From the NCBI RefSeq assembly GCF_030704535.1, contig NC_081823.1, positions 6,950,501 to 7,014,500 of the forward strand: 64,000 nt of DNA, read 5' to 3'. Of the stretch, positions 22,301 through 35,700 are shown piece after piece; position 1 is the first letter of the stretch; the number at the start of each line of letters is the position of its first letter. Origin of the DNA: Vitis vinifera (taxonomy: Eukaryota > Streptophyta > Magnoliopsida > Vitales > Vitaceae). Position numbers and translations under genes: made by a program. The notes below the pieces were generated by a model. That model was not told where the DNA came from. It ran no database searches and was given only the letters and a program-made list of their open reading frames with translations.

Positions 22301-23705
22301 TTATTTTTATTTTTTTAGATTTGGTATTATCATGAAAAATATAAGAGAAAATTAAATACAATTAAAATTATTTATAAAATTGTACGTTTTTAAATTAAAT
22401 TTCATATGAAAAATTTAAAATAAGTAAAATAAGTTTAAAGTAATATATAAAAATAATTTATTAATTTTAAATTTATTTTTTTATTTTGTTCCGGTTTTTC
22501 TTTCTTTCTTCTACTTTCGAATTATGTGTGGTGCAAGAGTATTAAGAAAAGAAAAAAAATGTTAACAAATATAAGTTCAGGTTTTATTATGAAAAATATA
22601 AAAGGAAATTAAAATTTTATATATTTTAAATTTATTTAATTTGTATATAAAAATTTAAAATAAATAAAATAAATTTGAAATATCATATTAAAAAAATTGA
22701 ATCTAAATAAATTTATGTTGAATTTAAATTTTGGATAAATTTAGACTTATAGCCCGGACACATAAAATATATGCAACCTTTAAGCATAAATATTTTAAAA
22801 TTTCCTGAAAGATCACACCATATGATTCTCCTTGAGAAATAAATTGATTAATTTGCAAATACTCTTTTAATGCCCTGATGAAATTAATATATTTTAAAAC
22901 TCAATAGTATTATTGTATTTTTTTTAATTATATAAATTTCTAATTATTTTCTTGGCAATGGAAATTAAAGTTCATTAATATCAAATAAATATATTAAAAC
23001 TTTTAATTATACTTTATATTAAAGAGCATGTACTAAAAGATTATACCATTCTATTTCGATGAAAATACAACGATGTGTTTGGTAATTGTTTTGGAGAATG
23101 TATATATATATATATTTATAAAAAAAAACAAATTTGATAATAAAAAATTATTTTATATTTTATATTTTTAAAGGTGTTTTTAAATAATATCTTTTAATTG
23201 TTTTTGTTTGTTTTCTCATAATTATTTTATAAAATAATTATACAAATATGTAAGATAATTACAAATAAAATATTGGATATAAAAGTTATTTTTAAAATAT
23301 ATTTAAAAAATATTAAAAATAGATTAAAAATATTTCAAGTTTTTAAATAGAATTTTGTTTTATAAAATATTAGAGAATTTCAAAAACTATTTTTTAGAAC
23401 TGTTTTTAAAAATAGTTACTGAATATTTAAAAAAAAATAAATCTATATGTAAATATTTGAAATAACAAAAGGCCATTTCTGTTTAAAATGAATTATTTTT
23501 CCGTTATGTTCACCCTTAATTCTTTCCATTTTCGTAAGACAGAAGAAGAAAGTCAGAAACATGAAAAGAGAAACATACCGTTTTGACTCGGAATCGTACT
23601 AGAACACGGTGACAGCGAGTTGTGCGAGTTAACTCATAAACCTTGGCTTTAAAGTTCCAGAACCCGCCTCTTATCTTGGGGAGTAGTTCTCATTCTCTCT
23701 TCACG

Positions 23706-26700
23706 ATGACTTCACTTTCTCTTCCAACTCAATTTTCTTGCCATCCAAACGCCTCTTCTCTTCCTTTTTCATCCCAAAACAGAGCTCGTAATAGGGTCCC
23801 CTTTCCGAAGAAAAAATGGAGAAATAGGTGGAGATGCTCAGCCGCTGAGCAACCACAGCAACACCGGACCAAGAAGAAGAAACCCCAAGCCGAGGCAGAC
23901 AAAGGGATCGACCCTGTTGGATTTCTCACCAAACTCGGCATTTCGCATAAGCAACTTTCTCAGTTCCTAAGAGAAAGGTAATTCACTCGAATAAATAAAA
24001 AGGAAAATGCTCCGTTTGGTTGCTGAGGAGGTGTAGAGAAAGAAGGAAAATTGAAAATTTTTGTACTTAAGTCGAAAATATGGAGTTCAAATTTTGCTTT
24101 GGTTTATAAAAGGTTATTAAGAAAAATGCGGTGCATTCATTTGGATGACAAGAAAGTGCAAAGAAAAGAAAAGAAATGGAAAATTTGGATTAATGTATTT
24201 TTTTCATTATACGGGACCGGAGGTATTCAATCGAGGATAGAACTTCACCCCGTTTTAATAGAAGAAGCAGAAAAAAAGAAAACTTGTCTGGTTGCTATAG
24301 TGCTGACTCAAGTAAAGGAATTGGATGCTGGTGTGCTTAAATTGAAAACATAGGGTTCGGAATTTTCATTTGCTTTCTAAAAGGTAGATAGAAAAAATAT
24401 GGTGCGTTTGGTTGATGAGAAATTGAAGTAAAAGCAAAGGAAATGAAATTTAGAGTTGATTGATTTTTCTATTATATGGGACCTGTGGGAATTAACGAGT
24501 TAGTTCTATTGACATCATATTTGTGATAAATCCTTTTGCTCGGTTCCTTTAGCAGAGATAATTTCATCAACTTTCTGCCTGGTTGCTGTGAAAAATGAAG
24601 AAAGGAAATAGAGTTTTGAATCTTATATGTTGCGTTGTTTTAGTTTTTAAATGAGTGGAGGCTTCTATTTTCCCGTCCAAAACATAGAAGATTGAAAATT
24701 TTAACTTTTTTGTTTTTCCTTCCTTTTCTCAGCAGCCAGACACTGCAAATTGGAAAAAAAAAAATGAAAAGAATAGTTCTTGTTTGTTTACTTTGGAGTG
24801 TTTTTCTGACGCTTTTCTTTTTAATATACACTCTCTTTACCTATCAAAAAAGAAAGAAAAAAAAGTTATTGTTCGTTGTCCATGGAAATTTATCATGCAT
24901 TGATACTGTTTCCATGTGTTATTTTCAAATGTAGACACAAAGCTCTGAAGGACCTCAAAGACGAAATTTTCAATCGCCATTTGAATCTCCAGGAGATGGC
25001 TTCTGGGTTAGTTCTATAGAACTTATTCTTTACTTATTATTATTATTTTTCAATTCTATTTCGTTTCTATCAATTTTCAGCTTCATAGTCAAGTTAAGTT
25101 TTGGCTTTACTATCAAATTCTAAATCCTCTGTTTTTTGGTTGAGTAGTTGGAATGGTGGGAGAATTGTCTTTAATAGGTTCATAAAATTGTTAATTTTGA
25201 TTTATTTTTATTTTTATTTTGTGTTTTGATATTTTTTTTTTATGTATCTTTGTCTAGATATGAGATATTGGGTATGCATCGCAATGTTCAACATAGGGTG
25301 GATTTTATGGAGTGGGCTCCAGGTTTGACTTAACAACCCGAATGTTGATCAGGACTTTGGTTTTGAATTTGTGAATATTGGCAAATCCTTTTTGGTTTGA
25401 TTGTCCAGATTCTGAATTTCTAAATCTATGGCAAGTTTGGATAATTTTTTCAATTGTCAAGCTTCTAAAATTAATAGGCTGAATGTCATTAAATTTCATC
25501 AACATATTCCATAATTTGGCCAGATTTTTAAACTGAATAGTTAAAAATTTAAAGAGAACTGAATTTCCATTTTTTTTAAGCTGAATTTTATATGTCTGTT
25601 GTGTACAACTAAGCTTATTGTAATCCAATTTGGGCACTTCATTTGAATTCCAATTTGGCCAACAAGTTATGATCAGTCATTGATTTTTAGAACCACAAAT
25701 AGTACTTGATGCAATAGAGTCAATACACATTATTGTAAGTTTCTTTAATGTCCTTTCAAAAACCAACTTCTATGTTGTCTTAAACTTTCTGTTTACCCTG
25801 GCTACTCAAGTTTGAATGTTAAACAAGTTGAATGCAGGTGCTCGCTATTGTGCACTGGTTGGTGATTTTAATGGGTGGTCACCAACAGAAAATTGTGCTA
25901 GAGAGGGTCATTTTGGCCGGGATGATTATGGCTACTGGTTTATCATTCTTGAGGATAAATTGAGGGAGGGAGAAAAACCGGATGAACTCTATTTTCAGCA
26001 GTATAACTATGTGGATGACAATGATAAAGGTGATAGTGGTGTTACCATTGAAGAACTTTTTAAGAAAGCAAATGATGAGTATTGGGAGCCTGGCGAGGAC
26101 CGGTTTATAAAATCACGTTATGAAGTTGCAGCAAAGTTATATGAGCAAATATTTGGCCCCAATGGACCCGAAACAGAAGAGGAACTGGAAGAAATACCAG
26201 ACGCTGAAACAAGGTATAAGGCATGGAAAGAACAGCATAAAGATGATCCCCCCAGTAATTTACCTCCTTTTGATGTGATTGACAATGGAAAAGAATATGA
26301 CATTTACAATGTTGTGGATGATCCTGTATGGCGGGAAAAATTTCGTGCTAAGAAGCCTCCTTTGGCTTACTGGCTAGAGTCACGTAAAGGTAGGAAGGCA
26401 TGGTTGAAAAAGTATATTCCTGGAATTCCTCATGGAAGCAAATACAGGGTCTATTTTAACACTCCAGATGGGCCTTTGGAACGAATTCCTGCATGGGCTA
26501 CTTATGTGCTACCAGGTAACTGCTGGCCACCTGCTGGAAGTTTTTGGCTGCTCCAGCAATTATTATTATTTTTTTTCCAGAAAGACGTGCTCATATTTGC
26601 CCTTAATTTTATATTTGATTATTGAAATTAAGCAACATAGTTTTTGGTTATCTAATCATTTAGAATAAATGAGAAAGAGACATGGATGATCTAAATTAAC

Positions 26701-29700
26701 TAAAAAACTGCACTCATGGGATTAAATATAAACTTATTTATAGGTCAATTTGTTGTTTTAGTGTTTGCACTCAGCCTGTGACTATCATCAAGTAATATAC
26801 TATCATTTTTGCCTTCCTTCACCTTGAAAATAATTGATGTTGCTTCTTGTTTCTACAAGCAATAAGTATCTCATTGTTAGTATTTTTATCATAAATCTAA
26901 AAGGGCTCTTGTGTTTAAGCATTCTCTTTTACTTCTCTCTCGTTTTTAGGGTAATTATAATTTTTAATATTGGCTACATATGTTATTAATTGCTTTATCT
27001 GTACTCCAATGATCATATTCAGATATGGATGCGAAGCAAGCATTTGTAATCTATTGGGAACCACCTCCTGAATCTGCATGCAGATGGAAAACTAAAAAAC
27101 TACATGCATAGAATAAAATATAAGCATGTTTGTAGGTCAATGTGTTCTTTTTGTGCTTGTGCTTAGCCTATGACTATCATTAAGTAATATATCTCCATTT
27201 TTGCCTCCCTTTGCCTTGAAAATAATTGATGTTGCTTCTTTTTCTGAAAGCAATAGGTATCTCCTTGTTTGTAATGTTATTGTAAATCTACAAGGGGTTT
27301 GTGCTTGAGCATTCAGAACCAAAGCATGCTCTTTCTCACTCAATTATGATTTTTGCATTTATTTTGGTAAATACTGGTTCCATGTGTTATTAATTGCTTC
27401 ACCTGTACTGCAATGATTATATTCAGATGTAGATGGGAAGCAAGCTTTCGCAATTCACTGGGAACCACCACCTGAATCTGCACACAGATGGAAAAACATG
27501 CGTCCAAATGTGCCAAAGTCTTTGCGCATATATGAATGCCATGTTGGAATTAGTGGATCAGAGCAAAAGATATCCTCTTTCAATGAATTTACTGAGAATG
27601 TACCTTCTTGATTGCTTTATATTTCTTTCTTCCTTTCTGTAATACTATCCACAAGTTATTTTCTTTTGTGTTCTATTTTCCTCATTACAGGTCCTTCCTC
27701 ATATAAAAGAAGCTGGATACAATGCAATCCAGTTGATTGGAGTTGTTGAGCACAAAGACTATTCCTCTGTAGGTTATAAAGTGGGTTCAATATTCTTCTC
27801 ATTCTTTTATCTATCTTGTATTAAATATTTTGGTGAGATTTAATCTTGAAATTTCTGAGTAGCACACATGCGTATCACTTTGTGTTCTTCATGTTAATAT
27901 CCACAAATTTCTGTTGTGAAAAATCTAAAGAGCAGTGGATCAACAGAATTTGAAACCTCCCTTTTCATGCTTTCAATAGTTCACACAATTGGATTTCAGG
28001 CTTGTACAAATGATTTGACTTGAACCAAATGTTAAAGGAGAAAATGGAGATAAGGCATTGCTGCTGAACTTTTGATCTCTAGAGAACTTCTGGTTCATTT
28101 ATCATTGCTGTAATTGAATTATTTTACACAAATATATATTTAACTATTCTAGTACATCTAGTGGGAACATATGCATGTATCTGTTATTGCTATATATTTA
28201 CATGTGCCTGTTATAATGTAGTCAGAGCTTGATTAGTTTTGCAATTTCCACATGTTTTCATTTCAATTCTCTGTCATTCTATGTTTGTTTATCATTTTAA
28301 GTTTTATAGATTCATTTCATTTGTTAATTTTATGAATGCAACTAAAAACACTGTTGGTGTTGCAGGTTACTAATTTGTATGCTACTAGCAGCCGATACGG
28401 CACGCCGGATGACTTCAAGCGCTTGGTTGATGAAGCACATGGTTAGTATTTTTCTTCTGATATAATTGATTTCATTAATTAACCGTAAGAATTCATTTGT
28501 TCTTTGCATGCAGCTAAATTTTTTCTCAGATGTATAACATATATGAAAGCTATATTTACTTCTAGAATATATTTTCTATTAAGTAAACTATTTCAGTTTG
28601 TTCAAAGAAAAGATGTTGAAGCAAAACAAATTTTCATAAGTTGTTGATTAGTTTGTATAATTTGTGGATTTCCTATTGTATAAGATCCTGAGAGTAAATA
28701 AGAGGTTCCAGTAAATTCTTGACCAACCACTTTTATTATAATCACAGAAAAATAATTCACAATTAGAGTTAGCACCATTGAAACTTAAGAAGAGACTTTG
28801 TTGAGATTTTTTATTATGCGCAACAAGGGCCAATTCATACCAGAAGCCAAAAAAAAAAGATATTATACAAGTTGGTAGTAATCCAGTTACAATGGGAGAT
28901 CAGAGAAGAAAGCAGTTTGCTGTGAAAAAGAACACAATGACCTATGGATATTCCTTAGCTCATAATGGCAAAAGATGGATTCCTGTGGACAACCCCTACT
29001 GGTTGGGATATGGCTTAGAGTTGAGAATCAAGGAAGTTTTCAACTAAAAGACACTGTAAAACCCAGTTCACATGCTTCAGAAAAATTGAGTACTCATATT
29101 GAACATCAAAACTGTCTTTGAGTGGCATTTTTTGGCCGTGTGGTGACGGAAGCATGGGTGTCAGAAGCTGCTTCCAGACCTTTGCATCTTGACCATAACC
29201 CAGAACCCAGAGAAAAGAACACCATCTGCTGATGAGGCTCTCTTGTTCAAAGCAGAAGGTTTTGCAAGTAAGTCATCTTCTTCTCTTTTGACATGGGTTG
29301 GGACCTCTCATTTTTCTCCTATTTCCAAAGACGGGGCCCTTCACAGGTGATGGCCAATAGCTTGGTTCCATGGAGGGACCAGGACAAGGGATTTTTAACA
29401 GAATGCAAGGGCAGTGGTTATGGTCCTTTGTGAATGATTTCCAGTGAGGGTTTGGTTGTGGACTTCCCGAAGCATCACTCCAGAGATGCCAAGAGTGCAG
29501 ACCTAGGTGGCTTCAAGAAACGGCAGTCCCATCTGGGACAAGATTGGAGATGGGAGTCTCTTGGATCTGTCTTTTGGGATTGACTATGGCCAGTCATAAA
29601 AAGGAAATTGTGCCTCATTGGAGAAGATGGAAGGTGGAAAAGGTTGTAAGGTGGCAGCCTTGAGCAAACAGATGACATCTTCCGCTGCCTCTTATTTTGA

Positions 29701-32700
29701 CTGGAAGTTGGAGTGCTTGGTTAATTACAGTCAATCAAGTGGAAAAGGGAGGAGGAGTTGGAAGTGTGGTTGGGAAATAGTTTTTGAGTGTCCATGAAGT
29801 TTCAGATTTTTGGACTGCTGACATAGGTTAAGAGGTGAAGAATTTGGCTCTACTAAGATGTATAAAAGCTAGAAAAGAGGTGAGGAGCCAGGAGGGTGGG
29901 AAGAGGTGGAAGATTACATCCTCAAATTTTGAAAGGGAATTAAAGAAGTTGGAAGCTTGGAACTACTTAGGGCATTGGTTTTGTATCAGGTGGTAGTTTG
30001 TTGTTGCTTATTTCCTTTTACTTGGCATTTGGTGCTATTTGTATACTTTGTGTGTACTTTGTTGTGTCTTTTTTCAAGTGCTTTTAATTTAACTGCTTGA
30101 TTTACCTATCAAAAAATATTGAACATCAAATGCCTAGGCCTAATCTATTCATAGAAGATGTTCTGTTGGTTGATGAGACCATGAAGGGGGTAAATGCAAA
30201 AGTAGAACTATCTTGGGATGCCTTAGGATCTAGGAATATTAATAAAATCAGGTCAATATATGATTTGCAGAATGGAATTTAGTGAGACCATAAACCAAAA
30301 TAGAATCGTAATTCATATTGATGGTGAACTAAATTAGAACAATATCATTTTAATTCCCTTTCTCAAAAATACTAGAAAGATTGAGTATGATGTTAGTCAA
30401 ATAAGGGCTGGGTAGTTGCAATGCAGATGTGCTTTAGGATGTCATGGTGGTTAAGGCTGAGTTTTTTCTCCTTAAAACATATGTAAACTCAAACATCATG
30501 TGCTACATATAGTGGTACCTATAAGCTTGTTCACAAGATGAGTATCAGACATGATGATGAGTGTAGTGACTGTGTTTGTATTTGTTGAATATAATGTATG
30601 TATAGTATACTATCTTTCCTTGTTAATATAGGTCACATGTATGGTAGTTAGGACTCCTAGCCTTGTATATATATATCTCTCAATTGTAAGTAGAGATTAG
30701 ATGAATGAAAATAAAGTTTTTCTCCTTTCTCTCTCTCTCTCTCTGAACATGGTATCAGAGCCAAAGGAGAAAACCTAATTTTTTTTTTTCGGTTTAGCCG
30801 TGTACTCAATTCCGGCGAACCGTCCAGTGACCGTGTTTCACTCCGGTCCCCTCATTCCCTTCCCGAACCACCCCGGACAACCTCATCGCCGTCGGATCTC
30901 TACCACGCCGGCAACCCTTTCCGGCGAATTTTTCCGGCGACCTCTTTTCCGGACACCGACCACATATTCCGAACCGCCGGAGGCTGATCTACACGCCAGT
31001 GGAAACCCCACCGGCAACCGGAGTCTCACGCGCCCCCACGCGCCGATCTTCCCCGTCGGACTGTCACCCACGCGCCGGCGCGTGACGGCGCGTGGCTCAC
31101 TTTCCGGCCACGTCCGACACCTCTCCAGGCTCGTCCGGCGCCGTCTTGGCCTTCTAGCCCTCCGGCAGTCCTCCACGAGCCCTGCATCTCCACTTTTTTC
31201 CTGTTTTTGGCTTTCTTGCCATTCCGACCACATCTGACAGGGCTTCCTCTCCATCTCCGAGGCTTGGGTGTTGCTTCTCTTCCTCTCCAGGGCTCTCTTC
31301 GATCCAAATACGTGAATATGACCACCAAAAATCAGATCTTTACCTCTGTTCTCTCTGGATCTCCTCTGATTACCTCAGAGAAATTGGTTGGCAGTGAGAA
31401 TTATCTCTCCTGGTCTGCCTCTGTTGAACTTTGGTTTATGGGTCAAGGATATGAAGATCACTTGGTTACCCAGGAGGCAGATATCCCTGAGGTTGACCGC
31501 GTACAGTGGAGGAAGATAGATGCCCAGTTATGTAGTGTATTATGGCAATCGGTTGATCCCCGGATTCTTCTTCATCTTCAGGCCTATAAAACTTGTTTTA
31601 AATTTTGGACTCAGGCCAAAGGATTATACACGAATGATATCCAGCGTCTCTATAAGGTGGCTTCTGCTATTGTCCATCTCAGCCAACAGGACTTGGATCT
31701 ATCTACTTATATTGGTCAGATTTCAGGCCGCATTACATATTGCATCCAATCCAGTCTTTCATGAAAGGACCAAGCATATTGAAGTTGACTGTCATTTCAT
31801 TAGAGAGAAGATCGCATCAGGATGTGTTGCTACAAGTTTTGTCAATTCAAATGATCAACTAGCAGACATCTTCACTAAATCTCTCAGAGGTCCTAGGATT
31901 AAATATATTTGTAACAAGCTTGGTGCATATGACGTATATGCTCCAGCTTGAGGGGGAGTGTTGAATATAATGTATGTATAGTATACTATCTTTCCTTGTT
32001 AATATAGGTCACATGTATGGTAGTTAGGACTCCTAGCCTTGTATATATATATCTCTCAATTGTAAGTAGAGATTAGATGAATGAAAATAAGGTTTTTCTC
32101 CTTTCTCTCTCTCTCTCTCTGAACAGTATTATCCTTTGGACACTCTTTTATCTAAAGAATTCTTTGGGGTCCACGCTACCATGAATTTTCATTGAGCATG
32201 GATCTCCTTGCTTCTTTACATCTTAGCCTTAATTGTATTGGTACCTTGATAAACAAGGTATGTATTTTTGTACTCTCCGGATCTTTCTTTTCTTGTATAG
32301 GTTCTCTTATAACAAAATAGAAGAAGATGTTAAGAACTTTAGATTGAGAAGTAGGAAGCCGGGGATGGATAAAACTAGAGATTAACATTTTTGGCAACTT
32401 CAATTAGACTAAATTAAATTAATAGTCTTGATCAAGGTCGCAGATGGTACCAGTGCAATGTTCAAGTTACTCTTGGTTGAGATGATTCAAGTGGAGAACA
32501 AGACTAAAAGTGATATCATTAGATTTGGGTAGAGGCTGAGGTGTTAGCCTTTTTGGAGTTTTGACAGAGGCATTTACTTTGGGGCTTAGTAATTTCTCAG
32601 TGGCAAGTGATTCAGCCACAATTGTATCTTCAGTGCCTCGGAGAGAAAGAGTCCCTTGGAAATGGGTTTTTTTTGGTGTGTTGGATCTTCCTTCAAAATT

Positions 32701-35700
32701 GGGTTGTTCTTTTCAGTGAATCTTAATATTAGCTAGTCATTTGGAAGGTGCTATGAATAAATATGGTTCAGTTAGCTTAGAGGTTCTTATGGGGGATAAC
32801 ATAGTTCCTTTTATTATGGTGCATGCTTTCTTATCTTTGCTTTCAAGCTCCTTTTGGGGGCTCCATAACATCTTTATGTTGTTTGCTTTGAAGCACTAAG
32901 CACTCTCATCCTTCTTTCACATCTTTGATTCACGATGCATAATTCATTCTTTTTGATAAAGATATGACATGGATGGATTTACTAAGATGATAACCTTTTT
33001 ACATCACTTATTACTTTTTAAAATAGGAAATATAAATATTATAGAAAAATTCAGTGAAGTGGGCCGGGATAGTGAGGTTCAAGGTATGAGTTTGTTATAG
33101 ATGTATAGGTCTTTTGTCCTTTTTGTATAACACTCCTTGTTTAATGGAGGTATACTCACTTCTTTTGGTCAGGTTTGTACATCATGGGGATGACTTCTCA
33201 TCCTTCTCATGTTTTTTTTCTTTTAATACAATTGTTTGTTTCTGATCCAAAAATAAAAAAATAAAAAAAAATAGTGAGGTTAAGGTTGGAGCAAATTCAA
33301 CTAGACTTTCTTTGGGGAGGTGGGACGGGAAAGAGAAAACTTCATCTAGTGAAGCGGGCCACTGTTTGTTCATATAAGAGAAAGGAAGGCCTATGTATTT
33401 GACGTCTTTCTTCTCTCAATAAGGCTCTTTTGTGTAAGTGGAATTGACGCTTTACAACAAAAAATGGGATGTTTTAGAGACAAATTATAAGTGGTAAGTA
33501 TGGGGAAGTTGAAGGGAGTTGGTGGTCTAAGGAGGTTGGCGAGAGTTATGGTGTTGAGCTATGGAAGGCCATAAGAAATTTGTGGGAGATAGTTAATAGT
33601 AGAATTTCCTTCTTAGTGGGCAATGAGAGAAGGCTAAAGTTTTGGAAAGATAAATGGTGTGGTGACGAACCTTTGAGTGTTTCTTTTCCTTCTTTATTTG
33701 CCTTAGCCACCTTAAAGGAGGCTTGGGTGGCGGACTTGTGGTCTCACTTTATTGGTGCTGGTGTTTGGATTCCTAGATTCTCTAGGCACCTAAACGATAG
33801 AGAGATTGAGGAAGTGGAGTGTTTCTTTGCAAGATTGGTTGGCAAGGGGGCAGATGAAGGAGGAGAAGACAAGGTATGCTGGTTGGAGGAAAAGAGCGGA
33901 ATAAGTCTCTTTACTCTAGCTTAGAGGAGGGGAGATTTGTGCCGTTTCTATCTAGTATTGTGTGGAATGCTTGGGTTTCACCTAAGGTGATCTTCTTTGC
34001 TTGGGAGGTGGCTTGAGAAAAGCTTTAATTCTTGATCAGCTACAACGAAAAGGTTGGTCTCTGGTCAATAGATGTTTTCTATGTCTTACTCACAAAGAGT
34101 CAATCGACCACATCCTCCTGCATTGTAGCAAGGCGAGGGTGTTGTGGCAGCTTTTGTTATCTCTTTTTGGTATCTCATGGATGATTCACTCATCTATTAA
34201 AGACACTTTGTTAGGTTGACAAAGCTCTTTTGTGGGGAGGAAGTAGAAAAAAGTTTGGGGTGCTGCTCCTTTATGCCTTTTTTTATAATTTGGACGGAGA
34301 GAAATAGAAGAACATTTGAGAATGAGGTGCTATCTGATCATAGGCTGAAAGTTCTATTTATGTGCAGTTTGTATTCTTGGTCCAAGTTGTTTACAGGCGA
34401 TAGATCGATGTTCTTTTTTTATTTCATTGATTGGTTGGATTTGGCTTGAGGGAGTATTTTTGTTTTCCCCCTCTTTTTGGCACTTGTTTGACGGCCGTTG
34501 TATACATTGTGTGTACCTTGTGCACTTTTTGGTGTTTTTCAATACAATTGCTTCTCATCTATCAAAAAAAAATATTATAGAAAAAAGGGAAGTACACAAG
34601 GAAGGATGAGAGATCCTTCCATCAGAGCAGGAATAGAAGTTGGATTCTAATTGCCATCCCCAACTAGTGAGATAAAGTGTTGTGACATCTTAATGTGCAA
34701 TATTCTGCAACGTAAACACTTGGTGGGAGAGTAGCAGAGTTAGATTCATGTTGGTACCCCAAAGAGTGTGTTTAGTGTTGGTTATTCAACTGTGCAAACA
34801 CTCATTTGTCAGCTATATTTGACATCTTTTTTTTTACCCCCCTCAACATCCTCTCCAGTATTTTTTATTATTTACTTCACTGTTACTTTCCATTTTATAG
34901 GACAAGGAATGCTGGTGTTCTTGGACATTGTTCATTCCTACTCTGCAGCAGATGAGATGGTTGGGCTATCACTATTTGATGGGTCAAATGACTGCTACTT
35001 TCATACTGGTAAAATTTTGCTCATGCCATTGGTGACTTTTTCGTTAAATGACTCTAGCCACTTGTCAGTTTTTTCCATTTATCTCCCTGCAACTTGAGCT
35101 GCTTTTAGATGCCACATCTCATGCTTCAAAGCGATTTATGTGTAAAACATGTGGATAAAAAATGTTATAAGCATCATTATATTGTAACCTGATGATAATA
35201 ATTTGTATTATACATATTATATAAGCTGCCATTGGTTGGGTTCAGGTTGAATGGTGAAACTGGATTGATGTGGTAGATTCCAAATAGTCAGGAAGTTTTG
35301 TTAAGTAGTATGTGTCACACTATCATGCTATAGCATGGCAAAGGGTAACCGGATTATTTGATCTTTTGTAATGTGTAGATATACTTGCATTCTGGCCTGG
35401 TTACATGTTGCCAAACCGCATTTTTTAATCCTTCCCCTTCTGTAATCTCAGTCACTTTTATATGAAAAAGAACTTGCCTTTAGTGAAGGGAATTCTGGTA
35501 TTCATTGAAATTTTCTCTACTTTGATATGCAGTTAATGTGTAAAAAGCTTGAATTTGTTTGCTTTGCACTTATACTTTTCTTACTGCTTTCCTTATGGTA
35601 CTTTGAGAAGCTGCCCACTTAGAAAATCCTAATTTTGGACTTTATATGCATTAATAGTCATCTATCATCTTTTTTTTTTTTTTTGGTTTTTTTGCTATTT

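Larger units (their letters stand above)
30578..32130 (+). mobile_element. Internally deleted Ty1/copia retrotransposon with target duplication
   Basis: Two LTRs of 167 bases (30583-30749 and 31959-32125) begin TGTTGAATATAATG and end GAACA; by eye they differ at one base (A/G near the right side). The target duplication GTATT is at 30578-30582 and 32126-32130. The primer-binding site TGGTATCAGAGC starts at 30750. A GC-rich leader (about 30790-31300) precedes gag. The purine tract AGGGGGAG ends at 31958. Gag begins at ATG 31318 and covers the retrotransposon gag-like start (UBN2-type), then breaks near 31725, where it joins the last part of RNase H ([17 protein letters not shown] to the end, about 31727-31951) in another frame. 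Protease, integrase and reverse transcriptase are absent. Confidence 0.92.
28442..34900. other. Intron 7 of the branching enzyme gene (6.5 kb)
   Basis: Holds a LINE with 15-base target duplication, a deleted copia element and a further LINE with a nested LINE tail, listed separately. The pieces 28450-29095, 30131-30577 and 32131-33034 show no gene I can support; they contain fragments of decayed sequence only. Confidence 0.8.

Noticed and set aside
23643-23705. Upstream extension of the branching enzyme start
   Set aside because: It begins with TTG, not ATG. The first ATG in that frame is 23706 and gives a transit-peptide-like start.
30800-31254. Long open frames on both strands in GC-rich DNA
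   Set aside because: They lie in the untranslated leader of the copia element; Pro/Arg-rich low-complexity products are explained by GC content, and gag has its own ATG at 31318.
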